Shown piece after piece: positions 1-7,176 of a stretch of 7,214 nt of DNA. The position numbers and the translations under genes were made by a program. The stretch lies in the NCBI GenBank assembly GCA_003648815.1, contig QMPZ01000081.1, positions 1 to 7,214 of the forward strand, written 5' to 3'. The stretch is from Candidatus Aerophobota bacterium. GTDB taxonomy: Bacteria; Aerophobota; Aerophobia; Aerophobales; B47-G16. Under the pieces are notes generated by a model that searched no databases, had not been told where the DNA came from, and saw only the letters and a list, made by a program, of their open reading frames with translations. Within the stretch, counting starts at the first letter, position 1. Every line of letters starts with the position of its first letter.

Positions 1-6
1 CTCTCT

Positions 7-49
7 CCCTCAGTCCCCCTGGCGAGAGGGACTGAGGGCTTTCTATTTT
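7..49 (+). terminator. Strong inverted repeat at the left edge, terminator-like for plus-strand transcripts
   Basis: CCCTCAGTCCC (7-17) is perfectly complementary to GGGACTGAGGG (28-38), an 11-bp GC-rich stem with a 10-nt loop. That loop can close further (C19-G26, T20-A25) to a GGCG tetraloop. A T-rich tail, CTTTCTATTTT (39-49), follows on the plus strand. On the minus strand the stem is followed by AGAGAG, with no T run. The structure therefore terminates best from the left, implying a convergent plus-strand gene just outside the window, while also closing the 3' end of the binding-protein mRNA. It ends 10 nt from that gene's stop codon. It could instead be a dispersed palindromic repeat. 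Confidence 0.55.
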
Positions 50-1997
50 ACTTAGAGAGATAATATTGGGCTGGAAGTGTATACCCTTGAAAATGGACGA
101 ACCAAGTAGAAAAACCGGTTTTGGGAACATTGTGCAGGTGATTACTCACTACACAGGGTGCTGGAATGGGGCCGCCCACCGTGCCAATACCCCACAGGTT
201 AGTAGTCCACAGACGATTGATCTCATGCGATATTTCTATTCTTTTCTGCTCAGAAGTAGCATTACGAAATCCCTCTATCAATTCGAAGTATTTTATTACA
301 TCCCCTGGTACTCCTTCTTTTTCCGCTTCCGCCCTTCCTCCTTTTAAGTAAGCGTCCATCCATGGTTTGCACCACCACTCATGAGAATGCCATATTGTTC
401 CATTAAACACAACTTCTGGCATCAACTCCACCCAGTGAGTGGTTACAGATACTTTATTCGCTCTAAAACGAGTTATAAAGCGAGAAGTGTTCGAGAAATC
501 GAAATCGACTTTGATCCCGATTTTTCCCCAGTAGTCCTTTACCAATTTTGCTGTAGCTATGGTAGGTGTCTCCGGTTGGGAGAAGCCTTCGATTTTTATA
601 AAAAGCGGTTTGCCATCCGGTCGTAACCTGTAGGTATGTTCTTTATTCCATTTTAGCCCCATCTCGTCCAGTAACTTGTTTGCTCTTTCCGGATCATATT
701 CAGCATAATACCGCCAGTACTCAGGCACATAATACTTAGAGCCGGGTGGAATAGAACACTGACCAGGCGTTCCTTTTCCAAAATATATAAGTTTGTTAAT
801 CTCTTCTCGATTGATAGCAAGAGATAGTGCTTTCCGAAACCTTATATCCTGGAGAATTTTCCTCATAACTGGATCCTCGTAAGTTTGGTAGGGGAAGTAA
901 GCTACTGATGCACAGCTCTCCTTTTTCCAGAGATAGACCTTATAGCCACCTTTCTCTTCATTTTTTTTGAGGAGAGGGTAATCTTCTATCGTTAAAATAG
1001 ACAGGGCAAAATCGGTTTCCCCACCTATCACCGACATTTTGTAACTTTCACGATCTCCTACCGCTCTAACTATTATCTTATCAATGTAGGGAAGCTGATT
1101 TCCAGCAGTATCTATTTTCCAATAGTAAGGATTACGCTCCAAAACAGCATGATCAGTTGTTATCTCCTTCACTATCCAGGCCTCTAAGCTGGGTCCACGG
1201 TTAGCAGCTACACTTGCCCACTTTCCATGTTGATTGAACAGCTGATACCAGTAATCAAAACCCTCCTCCTTTGCAAGTTCGTTTGCCTTCGGATTATACC
1301 TTATATGATACTTCTTTAGATAATGTTTAGGCTGGAAAATGCGAGCCAGTTGAGGAGGACTGAGTGCGATTCCCGGGAAGGAGAAGTAGGGACGAGGGAA
1401 GCGAAATCTAACTGTATAATCATTTACTTTTTCCACCTTTACCAACTTTCCCCCCTGAATAAGCTGCTTTGGCTTAATGGGGGTAAGATCGTTATTTAAG
1501 AGTATATCTTCATACCAAAACATCACATCATCTGCTGTGACAGGAACTCCATCTGACCACTTAAGTCCTTTTCTCAAGAACAAAGTGAAAGTTGTGTAAT
1601 CATCGGAAGCCTTATATCCTTTAACCACATTGGGATATACAGATTTCTGATCAGTGGTGTGCTGAAGAGGTGGTTCGGTGAGCCAGTACTCGTTAATATA
1701 GTAACTTAAAGGAGAACCCATAGTGGTCAAATGCACTGTCCCGCCATATTTTCCAATTTGCTCCACGGGCTCGACTATTAGAGGCTCTTCGGGAAGTCTT
1801 TGCTCAATAGGAGGAATCTCTCCTGCAGCTACTTTTGTCCTGAGCATAGGGGCTTCATTAAAAGTTTCTATTTTCTTTCCAGTAGCTTTTTGGTATACTT
1901 CTGGAGTGGAGTATGTAACTTGTGCTGCTAAAGGAACTACCATCATGGAACATAATACAAAGCTCGTTATTCCTATTAGTATTAGTTTTTGTCTCAC
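48..1997 (-). CDS. ABC transporter substrate-binding protein, SBP_bac_5 (DppA/OppA) family
   Basis: The 649-residue secreted protein begins at a GTG with a strong ribosome site. Residues 1-25 form a Sec signal peptide: a short basic start (MRQK), a hydrophobic core, and likely cleavage after PLAA. The Cys at 16 is not in a proper lipobox, so it is probably not a lipoprotein. A linker of about 60 residues, including LPEEPLIVEPVEQIGKYGGT (68-87), precedes the family core. The signature FTLFLRKGLKWSDGVPVTADDV (137-158) is diagnostic of SBP_bac_5. IRFRKALSLAINREEINKLI (385-404) and YDPERANKLLDEMGL (434-448) are further conserved segments. Length is somewhat above the 500-600 typical of DppA/OppA. 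Family members bind peptides, nickel or, in Thermotoga and relatives, oligosaccharides; the adjacent glycosidases favour a sugar ligand (inference). No permease or ATPase genes are in the window, and the gene follows a terminator-like hairpin, so its expression may differ from the glycosidase operon. Confidence 0.92.
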   Translation of the reverse strand: MRQKLILIGITSFVLCSMMVVPLAAQVTYSTPEVYQKATGKKIETFNEAPMLRTKVAAGEIPPIEQRLPEEPLIVEPVEQIGKYGGTVHLTTMGSPLSYYINEYWLTEPPLQHTTDQKSVYPNVVKGYKASDDYTTFTLFLRKGLKWSDGVPVTADDVMFWYEDILLNNDLTPIKPKQLIQGGKLVKVEKVNDYTVRFRFPRPYFSFPGIALSPPQLARIFQPKHYLKKYHIRYNPKANELAKEEGFDYWYQLFNQHGKWASVAANRGPSLEAWIVKEITTDHAVLERNPYYWKIDTAGNQLPYIDKIIVRAVGDRESYKMSVIGGETDFALSILTIEDYPLLKKNEEKGGYKVYLWKKESCASVAYFPYQTYEDPVMRKILQDIRFRKALSLAINREEINKLIYFGKGTPGQCSIPPGSKYYVPEYWRYYAEYDPERANKLLDEMGLKWNKEHTYRLRPDGKPLFIKIEGFSQPETPTIATAKLVKDYWGKIGIKVDFDFSNTSRFITRFRANKVSVTTHWVELMPEVVFNGTIWHSHEWWCKPWMDAYLKGGRAEAEKEGVPGDVIKYFELIEGFRNATSEQKRIEISHEINRLWTTNLWGIGTVGGPIPAPCVVSNHLHNVPKTGFSTWFVHFQGYTLPAQYYLSK

Positions 1998-2002
1998 TTT
2001 TT

Positions 2003-2010
2003 ACCTCCTT
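2003..2010 (-). promoter_or_regulatory. Strong ribosome binding site fixing the GTG start of the binding-protein gene
   Basis: AAGGAGGT on the minus strand is a near-perfect Shine-Dalgarno, 5 nt before the GTG at 1997-1995. There is no competing ATG at suitable spacing, and the GTG places a typical signal peptide at the N-terminus, so the GTG start is well supported. Confidence 0.85.
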
Positions 2011-2026
2011 TTTTTCCTACATTTTT

Positions 2027-2067
2027 AAAAAGCCACAGAAGAATTATTTTTTAAATTTCTCTTCTGT
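2027..2067 (-). terminator. Terminator-like hairpin between the glycosidase pair and the binding-protein gene
   Basis: On the minus strand ACAGAAGA (2067-2060) pairs perfectly with TCTTCTGT (2042-2035) around a 17-nt A-rich loop. GGC and a run of five T (2031-2027) follow. An alternative pairing extends the stem by AATT/AATT past a bulge. This fits an intrinsic terminator of modest strength for the upstream genes. Only about 30 nt separate it from the binding-protein start, too little for a promoter plus leader, so the hairpin would lie in the leader of any transcript covering that gene. It may therefore reduce rather than end read-through. The structure is seen; its activity is inferred. Confidence 0.5.
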
Positions 2068-2089
2068 AAGTTTTCCTTCACCTAACCCT

Positions 2090-2101
2090 CTAATAGCTCA
2101 T
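2090..2101 (-). other. Three-codon mini-ORF with a strong Shine-Dalgarno in the intergenic region
   Basis: On the minus strand GGAGGTGA (2115-2108) is followed after 6 nt by ATG AGC TAT TAG (2101-2090), encoding only Met-Ser-Tyr. The ribosome site is as good as that of the real genes nearby, yet no gene follows. It lies upstream of the hairpin at 2067-2027. It may be a leader mini-ORF, the remains of a lost gene start, or chance in purine-rich sequence. Confidence 0.25.
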
Positions 2102-2171
2102 CTTTTCTCACCTCCCTTCTGGTTTTACTCCAATCTCCCGCTGCCCTTGATAATCCCCCATCAACGCTACT

Positions 2172-4658
2172 TTAACGCTTACCAACGATTATATTCAATT
2201 CTTTATCAGCAATCCTGTGCTTGAGCTCCCATATACCTGTTCCTCGTGATGGAGCAACTCTTACTTTAAGATCAGTGATATTTTTGCCTTTTGGAACAAT
2301 TATTATCTCTTCATTCTTTACAGTACTGAATTCAAGAAGCTCACCTGATAGCTCTTCACTGTATCTGCCGTTGCGGTAGATATCTACGGCGCTCCCAGGC
2401 CATGAGTTTCGTAGAAGACACTCTTCTCCCAGAAGCGATTTAATACCAACAAATTGAACCTTTCCTCTCTTGAACTCCGAGGTCACCATAAAACCTCCCC
2501 GGGCAAGAAGAGAAAATTGTGCATCCCAGCTTTTCGGCCAGGCGGGATAAAGACGGATTACTGGCACCTCGCCGGGTTTTGGCGGAAGACTTTGCAGTAG
2601 AGCCTCCTGCAGTGCATAGGATGCTAAACCTAAGTTCTCAGGACACATTGCTTGCACGCCTTCTCCACGGAAAAGCGCATTTGGACATCCATTTAACGTT
2701 GTAGCGAGAAATGTCGGCAATAATATCTCCAAATCATCTTCACGACCCATCCTTGATGAGAAAACAGCTATTCTAGACCAGCCAGCTACTCTTACCCCCT
2801 CAAGCAACATTTTGCGAGCTGGTAGATTTTCATATGTCAGCTGAGCAGTCCTGCTCATTATCTCATCCTCAGTCTCTAAGGTCCAATCTTCGAAAAGGAC
2901 AGGAGCAAGCCAAACCTGCTCCACATTCATTTTACCAGTTGCCGTGGGTTTACGACAGGCAGCCCAGGTTCCCGGACCCAGTCCAAAAGCTGAACCTTCT
3001 TCCTCGTTCAGAGGATATGGTGCCAGCTTTTCCAGAAGCTCCCTCCACTTTGGCCTGAGGTCCTCATCGACTCCGAGGATTTCAGAGGCACGAATTGCCA
3101 GGGGAATCGCGCCACGGATGGCAGCTAAATCAAATATGCTGTCCTTGACTCCCCAGAATGTCTCATGAACATTGGTGTTGTAGAGATGGTAGAACCCATC
3201 TTCTTCTTTTTTCATCTTTGGAAAATTGCGATAGAATTCCACAGCTCCCTTAATCATTGGATAGGCCCTGTTTCGCAGCCACTCTGTATCACCGGTCAGC
3301 TGATATCGCTGCCAGTATTGAAGACCCAACTCAGCAGCGCCGGAGACAATGTGACTTATCCAGGCCCATTGCTGCTCTGAAAGAAATATGTTCCCTATAT
3401 GCGAGAACCCGCTTTTTGAATTTCCAAAGATGCAAAACTTTTCCGGCATTTTATCGTAAGACAATTTTCCTAAAAGTACAGCTCTGAAGATACCAGCAAT
3501 CTCCTCAGGAAGAACCTCTGGACCATCAAATGCCACCGTCTCAGGTATAAAGATGCCTTTGCTTTTCCAACGCTGTCTTGCTGCAACCTTCGCATTATCC
3601 AGCATTCCGCTATACATATCAAAATATGGATCTGTCAATTCTAAATGATTCGCTGCAAACAGTGGATAGTACATTGCTTCTTCATTCCAGAGCCAGTACT
3701 GAGCCCCCCATTCCCTTTCATCACCATTGGTGGTCCACAACATTCCGTTAAACTTGGGGGGAAACTTTCCACGAGATGATGAGGCCATTAAATACAAATG
3801 GTAGGTATAGCAGCGTTCGACAAAGTCTGCTACACCATCGCTGCTGTGTAGGTGCAGGAAGGATTTTTCCCAGAAACTTTTCCACCAGGCTCGAGTTTCG
3901 GAAAGCATTTCCTCAAAGCCGAGTTTGCCTGCCGCCTCAAGCTTGCTCATCGCCTCGGAAATTATATCCTTATTCCTGTCAAAACTTTGGAAGGTAGAGA
4001 TCAGAATGGTAAAAGGCTCTGATCCAGGCTCAACTGTCAAGAAGATGGTTTCTCGATTTTTTCTTACCGCAGTTCGTCTTCCGACTACGCCGATCTCTAC
4101 CACAGAACTACAAAAGAATTCTTTCTCTGAAAATTCCTGAAGTAAAATAATTTTATCATCCCTCTGGCAAAAAGTGGAATTGGCTTTATGATATCTGGTT
4201 TTACGGTTAGCGGCAGGCCTTAGCATTCTGAGGTTTATATTGATAGGGAGCGGATTTTTACGCTCGTCATTTATACGAACTACTATCACATCCTCTTCGT
4301 TCCAAGCAAATGCTTCCGCTTTAACCAAATCACCTGAAATTGTCAGCAGACCCTCGTAGACTGAAAGGTATTCTTCGAAGTTTTTCGCGGGTTTAAAAAC
4401 GGGCTCGCCAAAATCTACTTCGATCTTGCCGCACCCACCACAGTAGTCCGTTCCACTTTCAGAATAGCTGTTTTGAGCAAAGACATCAACCCGATTAATC
4501 TGCATATTCAAGCTGTTGTTCGCAGTCCATATAAGAGTTCCCATACGTCCATTGCCTATAGGAAGGCCTTCCGCGGATTCAGTAGTGGGGCTAAAGTAAG
4601 CTATATCTGCTCGCGATACTAATGCTCTGTAATCAACAGAGATCTCACTATTTTTCAT
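2172..4658 (-). CDS. GH95-like / DUF5703-type putative glycoside hydrolase, cytoplasmic
   Basis: The 828-residue protein starts at an ATG preceded by AGAGG 7 nt upstream, 22 nt after the GH95 stop, so the two are co-transcribed. It shares the family architecture of an N-terminal beta-domain with GLPIGNGRMGTLIW (31-44), a helical barrel, and a C-terminal beta-domain with RLYPAWPKSW (702-711) and LLARGGF (717-723). The barrel contains SSSRGKFPPKFNGMLW (293-308), then EWGAQYWLWNEEAMYY (316-331) and NTNVHETFWGVKDSIFD (494-510), features I associate with proteins annotated DUF5703 or GH95-like. The GH95 catalytic strings PS.SPEN and QIDGNFG are absent, so it is not an ordinary GH95 enzyme. E499 in VHET is a reasonable general-acid candidate by position only. 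A CGGC motif lies at 73-76. There is no signal peptide. It probably trims a different bond or cap of the same imported oligosaccharide. Glycosidase fold is likely; substrate is unknown. Confidence 0.83.
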   Translation of the reverse strand: MKNSEISVDYRALVSRADIAYFSPTTESAEGLPIGNGRMGTLIWTANNSLNMQINRVDVFAQNSYSESGTDYCGGCGKIEVDFGEPVFKPAKNFEEYLSVYEGLLTISGDLVKAEAFAWNEEDVIVVRINDERKNPLPININLRMLRPAANRKTRYHKANSTFCQRDDKIILLQEFSEKEFFCSSVVEIGVVGRRTAVRKNRETIFLTVEPGSEPFTILISTFQSFDRNKDIISEAMSKLEAAGKLGFEEMLSETRAWWKSFWEKSFLHLHSSDGVADFVERCYTYHLYLMASSSRGKFPPKFNGMLWTTNGDEREWGAQYWLWNEEAMYYPLFAANHLELTDPYFDMYSGMLDNAKVAARQRWKSKGIFIPETVAFDGPEVLPEEIAGIFRAVLLGKLSYDKMPEKFCIFGNSKSGFSHIGNIFLSEQQWAWISHIVSGAAELGLQYWQRYQLTGDTEWLRNRAYPMIKGAVEFYRNFPKMKKEEDGFYHLYNTNVHETFWGVKDSIFDLAAIRGAIPLAIRASEILGVDEDLRPKWRELLEKLAPYPLNEEEGSAFGLGPGTWAACRKPTATGKMNVEQVWLAPVLFEDWTLETEDEIMSRTAQLTYENLPARKMLLEGVRVAGWSRIAVFSSRMGREDDLEILLPTFLATTLNGCPNALFRGEGVQAMCPENLGLASYALQEALLQSLPPKPGEVPVIRLYPAWPKSWDAQFSLLARGGFMVTSEFKRGKVQFVGIKSLLGEECLLRNSWPGSAVDIYRNGRYSEELSGELLEFSTVKNEEIIIVPKGKNITDLKVRVAPSRGTGIWELKHRIADKELNIIVGKR

Positions 4659-4680
4659 AATTTTTCCTCTTCTCTCTGAA

Positions 4681-6999
4681 TTACGCTTTAATTACATAGA
4701 CCTGACCTGCTGTTGTTTCAAAAGAAATCCTATTATCTTTTTCTATATTGATCTGTACGGGTCTATTCCCGCAATAAACCCGACAGTTATTGGCTCCGAC
4801 AAAAGCAAGACGGCATATACCTCCAAGATGCGATTGCACCTTTATATTTTTCGGCTTACCATTTTTCCAAACTACACTGAGCTCATATCCCCCTCGGGCT
4901 CTAAGACCCTGAAAGTGTCCTTCTTTCCAAGCTGATGGTAAAGCAGGCAATATTCGGATTATACCAGCATGAGATTGTAAAAGCATTTCGGTAATAGCAG
5001 CAGTACCTCCAAAATTACCATCAATTTGAAAAAGCTTGGAAGAAGCGTCCAAAACATCTAGGAGATTACAGGCGCTGGACTCACTCACAAGAAGCTTAAG
5101 GTGTTCATATGCTCTTTCAGCTTCCCTCAATCTAGCCCATAGGCAAACCACCCACGCAGCACTCCAGCCTCTTCTACAACCACCGGCTTCCAGGCGTCTT
5201 TCTAAAGATACACGAGCTGCTCTTGCAAGTTCAGGTGTATCATCAGGGGTAATCTGTTCGCCCGGGAACACCGCAAATAAATGCGAGAGATGCCGATGCC
5301 CTACTTCTCCCTCTTCATAGTCTTCCAACCATTCCTGAAGTTGTCCAAAACGGCCGATCTGGAAGGGGGGAATCTCCCGTAGAATCTGGGTCCACTTGAC
5401 TCTCAAGTCTTCATCTACACCCAAAATTTCACTGCTCTTTATGGCATGGGTGAGAACATCGTGAATGAGTTCGAAGTCCATGGTCGCTCCTACACACAAT
5501 GATACCGGCTTTGTTCCACCGACAAAAAAGTTTTCTGGCGACTGGGAAGGGACTGTAACCAATCGCCCTTTAGGATCTCGCACCAGGTAAGTCTCATAGA
5601 ATGCTGCAACTTCCTTCATAAATGGATATGCTCGTCGTCGCAGGAAATTTTTGTCCCCACTATATTCGTAATGCCACCATAGGTGCTGGGCTAACCACGC
5701 CGCTGCCCCAGTCCAAACATCCCATCCTCGCGCTTCTGGTGTCGCTCGACCCCATGGATCAGTCTGTATGGGAAAATATACTCCCCGGCATCCATACAGT
5801 AACCGAGCGGCAACTCGACCATGAGGCACAAAGCGTTCAATGTGGTCAAATAATGGTTCAGCACACTCTGGCAGATTGCAAGGTTCTGCCAACCAGTAGT
5901 TCATCTGTAGATTTATATCATGATGGAAATCACATTCCCAGGGAGGATTGAGGTCTGCATTCCATATGCCCTGAAGGTTTGCGGGTAGTCCTCCAGGTCG
6001 AGAACTGGCAATCATCAAATATCGCCCATACTGGAAATATAGAGCTAATAAAGCCTCATCCTGCTCTCCTGCCTTAAGAGAAGCTAAGCGCTCATCGGTG
6101 GGAAGTTCATCGTGGCCTGGACCAAGATCAAGAGACACTCTGTCAAAATAAGATCGATGAGTGGACACATGGCTGTCAAGCAACGTTTCCCAATCAAAAT
6201 TAACCTCCTCAAGCTGAATGCGGGTAGTATCCTTAGGGTACGTACTTTCATTGGAAGTTGCTATTGTTAAAATAATAAGGGCTTCACTTACTCTTTGAAG
6301 ATAGATCCCATCTTTTGCTCTTTCGCTTTTGGGAACGATTTGACCGCCTACCACGGTTGCTCGAGCCTCGACGGAGAACTGCACGCCTTCAACAAATTCT
6401 CCGCTAAATCCAAACATGTGGTCTTTGCGCCAGAAATCCAGAGTACATTCGGGATCTTCCTGACGCGTTAAGGACACTGTGGCTGAGAACTTAGCCCCTT
6501 TATTAGCTTTCAAATGTACTACAATGACGGGAAGGGTAGCATGGGCTATTACGTTACGTCTTATTGATCTTCCCTTTGAGTCAGCGCAGAATACTTGTAC
6601 TACACCGTCCCGGAGGTCCAATTCGCGCCTATACTCGGTTACCTCGCCCCAATCGTTAAAGTCTATAATCAAGTATCCTGCCGGCTGATATGGGTCAACT
6701 CGGTTTTTAATCCCCTGACGTCGAAGGACACCGCCCAAACCACCGAGCTTTTCGTTAGCAAGATTACCTGCTTCCAATACCTTACCCGCAAAGAATAACT
6801 CTCGAATTTTAGGCAAATATTTAGCTTTTGATTCAACGGTGCGATCACGGCCTTTTCCCCGCCATAACCATTCATGATTCAACAACAGGCGTTCTTTCTT
6901 TACCCCTCCAAAGACCATCGCACCTAAACGTCCATTTCCTACAGGAAATCCTTCTACCCAATGAGAGGCTGGCTGCTTTAACCAAATTTTATATTTCAT
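4681..6999 (-). CDS. GH95-family glycosidase (alpha-L-fucosidase / alpha-L-galactosidase type), cytoplasmic
   Basis: This 772-residue protein has the usual size and motif order of glycoside hydrolase family 95, inverting exo-enzymes that remove terminal alpha-1,2-L-fucose or, in some members, alpha-L-galactose. The N-terminal beta-domain opens with GFPVGNGRLGAMVFGG (17-32). The (alpha/alpha)6 barrel carries RPGGLPANLQGIWN (334-347), NPPWECDFHHDINLQMNYW (351-369), VPSQSPENFF (483-492), GWSAAW (611-616) and FQIDGNFGG (657-665). The C-terminal beta-domain holds LPALPSAW (684-691) and GLRARGGYEL (698-707). From knowledge of the Bifidobacterium AfcA structure, E489 in SPEN is the likely general acid. 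N363 and D660 are the likely water-activating pair. The first Asn of the usual NIN triplet is Asp here (D361). There is no signal peptide, so it acts on imported oligosaccharide. It sits 6 nt after the HTH ORF and 22 nt before a second glycosidase. The family is secure; the exact L-sugar is not. Confidence 0.93.
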   Translation of the reverse strand: MKYKIWLKQPASHWVEGFPVGNGRLGAMVFGGVKKERLLLNHEWLWRGKGRDRTVESKAKYLPKIRELFFAGKVLEAGNLANEKLGGLGGVLRRQGIKNRVDPYQPAGYLIIDFNDWGEVTEYRRELDLRDGVVQVFCADSKGRSIRRNVIAHATLPVIVVHLKANKGAKFSATVSLTRQEDPECTLDFWRKDHMFGFSGEFVEGVQFSVEARATVVGGQIVPKSERAKDGIYLQRVSEALIILTIATSNESTYPKDTTRIQLEEVNFDWETLLDSHVSTHRSYFDRVSLDLGPGHDELPTDERLASLKAGEQDEALLALYFQYGRYLMIASSRPGGLPANLQGIWNADLNPPWECDFHHDINLQMNYWLAEPCNLPECAEPLFDHIERFVPHGRVAARLLYGCRGVYFPIQTDPWGRATPEARGWDVWTGAAAWLAQHLWWHYEYSGDKNFLRRRAYPFMKEVAAFYETYLVRDPKGRLVTVPSQSPENFFVGGTKPVSLCVGATMDFELIHDVLTHAIKSSEILGVDEDLRVKWTQILREIPPFQIGRFGQLQEWLEDYEEGEVGHRHLSHLFAVFPGEQITPDDTPELARAARVSLERRLEAGGCRRGWSAAWVVCLWARLREAERAYEHLKLLVSESSACNLLDVLDASSKLFQIDGNFGGTAAITEMLLQSHAGIIRILPALPSAWKEGHFQGLRARGGYELSVVWKNGKPKNIKVQSHLGGICRLAFVGANNCRVYCGNRPVQINIEKDNRISFETTAGQVYVIKA

Positions 7000-7005
7000 G
7001 GATTG

Positions 7006-7012
7006 TCACCTT
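7006..7012 (-). promoter_or_regulatory. Ribosome binding site of the GH95 gene, overlapping the stop of the HTH ORF
   Basis: AAGGTGA on the minus strand lies 6 nt before the ATG at 6999. Its last three bases are the TGA stop of the upstream HTH ORF, so ribosomes finishing that ORF stop on the Shine-Dalgarno of the next gene. This arrangement suggests translational coupling and supports the ATG chosen for the glycosidase. Confidence 0.7.
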
Positions 7013-7176
7013 TTTAGGGAATGTACTATATGATGGTATACGTTCTTTTTCTTTGCTCCCTTCTTCAACATCCAGTTGAGAGGAATGAAAGCATAATCCC
7101 TATCATTAAGTGCCAGAGAGGCTGTGGATACGGAAACTCCGGCTAACTTGGCCACATCACGAATAGTAATGCTCAC
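7006..7176 (-). CDS. LacI-type HTH headpiece-only ORF (truncated or degenerate LacI regulator)
   Basis: This 56-residue ORF starts at GTG 7176-7174, with AAGAGG (7190-7185) 8 nt upstream as ribosome binding site. It was read by translating the minus strand by hand. Residues 3-24 give TIRDVAKLAGVSVSTASLALN, a clear match to the LacI-family helix-turn-helix (the usual form is TIkDVAklAGVSvsTVSrvLN). After NDRDY the sequence diverges. The third-helix signature (TR..V...A..LGY.PN) is not kept, yet the length and the final SLKR fit the place of the hinge helix (ARSLK). A TGA follows immediately, so the whole effector-binding and dimerisation core of about 280 residues is absent. The frame stays open upstream to the window edge, but the GTG is preferred because family members begin a few residues before TIKDVA. 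The stop lies 6 nt before the GH95 start. It could be a decayed lacI gene or a small free-standing DNA-binding peptide. The HTH identity is firm; function is uncertain. Confidence 0.72.
   Translation of the reverse strand: MSITIRDVAKLAGVSVSTASLALNDRDYAFIPLNWMLKKGAKKKNVYHHIVHSLKR

Noticed and set aside
1935..1997. Lipoprotein signal in the binding protein around Cys16
   Set aside because: The residues before the Cys (FVL) do not fit a lipobox and the hydrophobic core continues past it to a better type I cleavage site near residue 24.
2147..2164. Small inverted repeat TTGAT/ATCAA and a near-duplicate of AACGCTTAC just after the second glycosidase stop
   Set aside because: Arms of 5-9 bases are expected by chance, and no T run or known operator pattern accompanies them.
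6669..6875. Minus-strand 68-codon frame inside the GH95 gene
   Set aside because: It is an out-of-frame shadow within a gene whose own frame carries all the conserved motifs.
7023..7041. Possible operator palindrome GTACTATATGATGGTATAC upstream of the GH95 gene
   Set aside because: Only the outer three bases pair symmetrically; the interior does not, and it lacks the central CG typical of LacI-family operators.
66..7079. Many plus-strand open frames of 61-109 codons antisense to the four genes
   Set aside because: They lie opposite strongly supported genes, have low-complexity or implausible translations, no family motifs and no convincing ribosome sites.
7040..7080. Sigma-70-like promoter for the GH95 gene (TTGAAG with TATACC or TATAGT downstream)
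   Set aside because: Spacings of about 22 and 32 nt are outside the workable range, so no promoter is called.
7006..7090. Frameshift inside the HTH ORF that would restore a full LacI
   Set aside because: The other two minus-strand frames after NDRDY show no LacI-like sequence, and the GH95 start follows at once, leaving no room for the missing domain.
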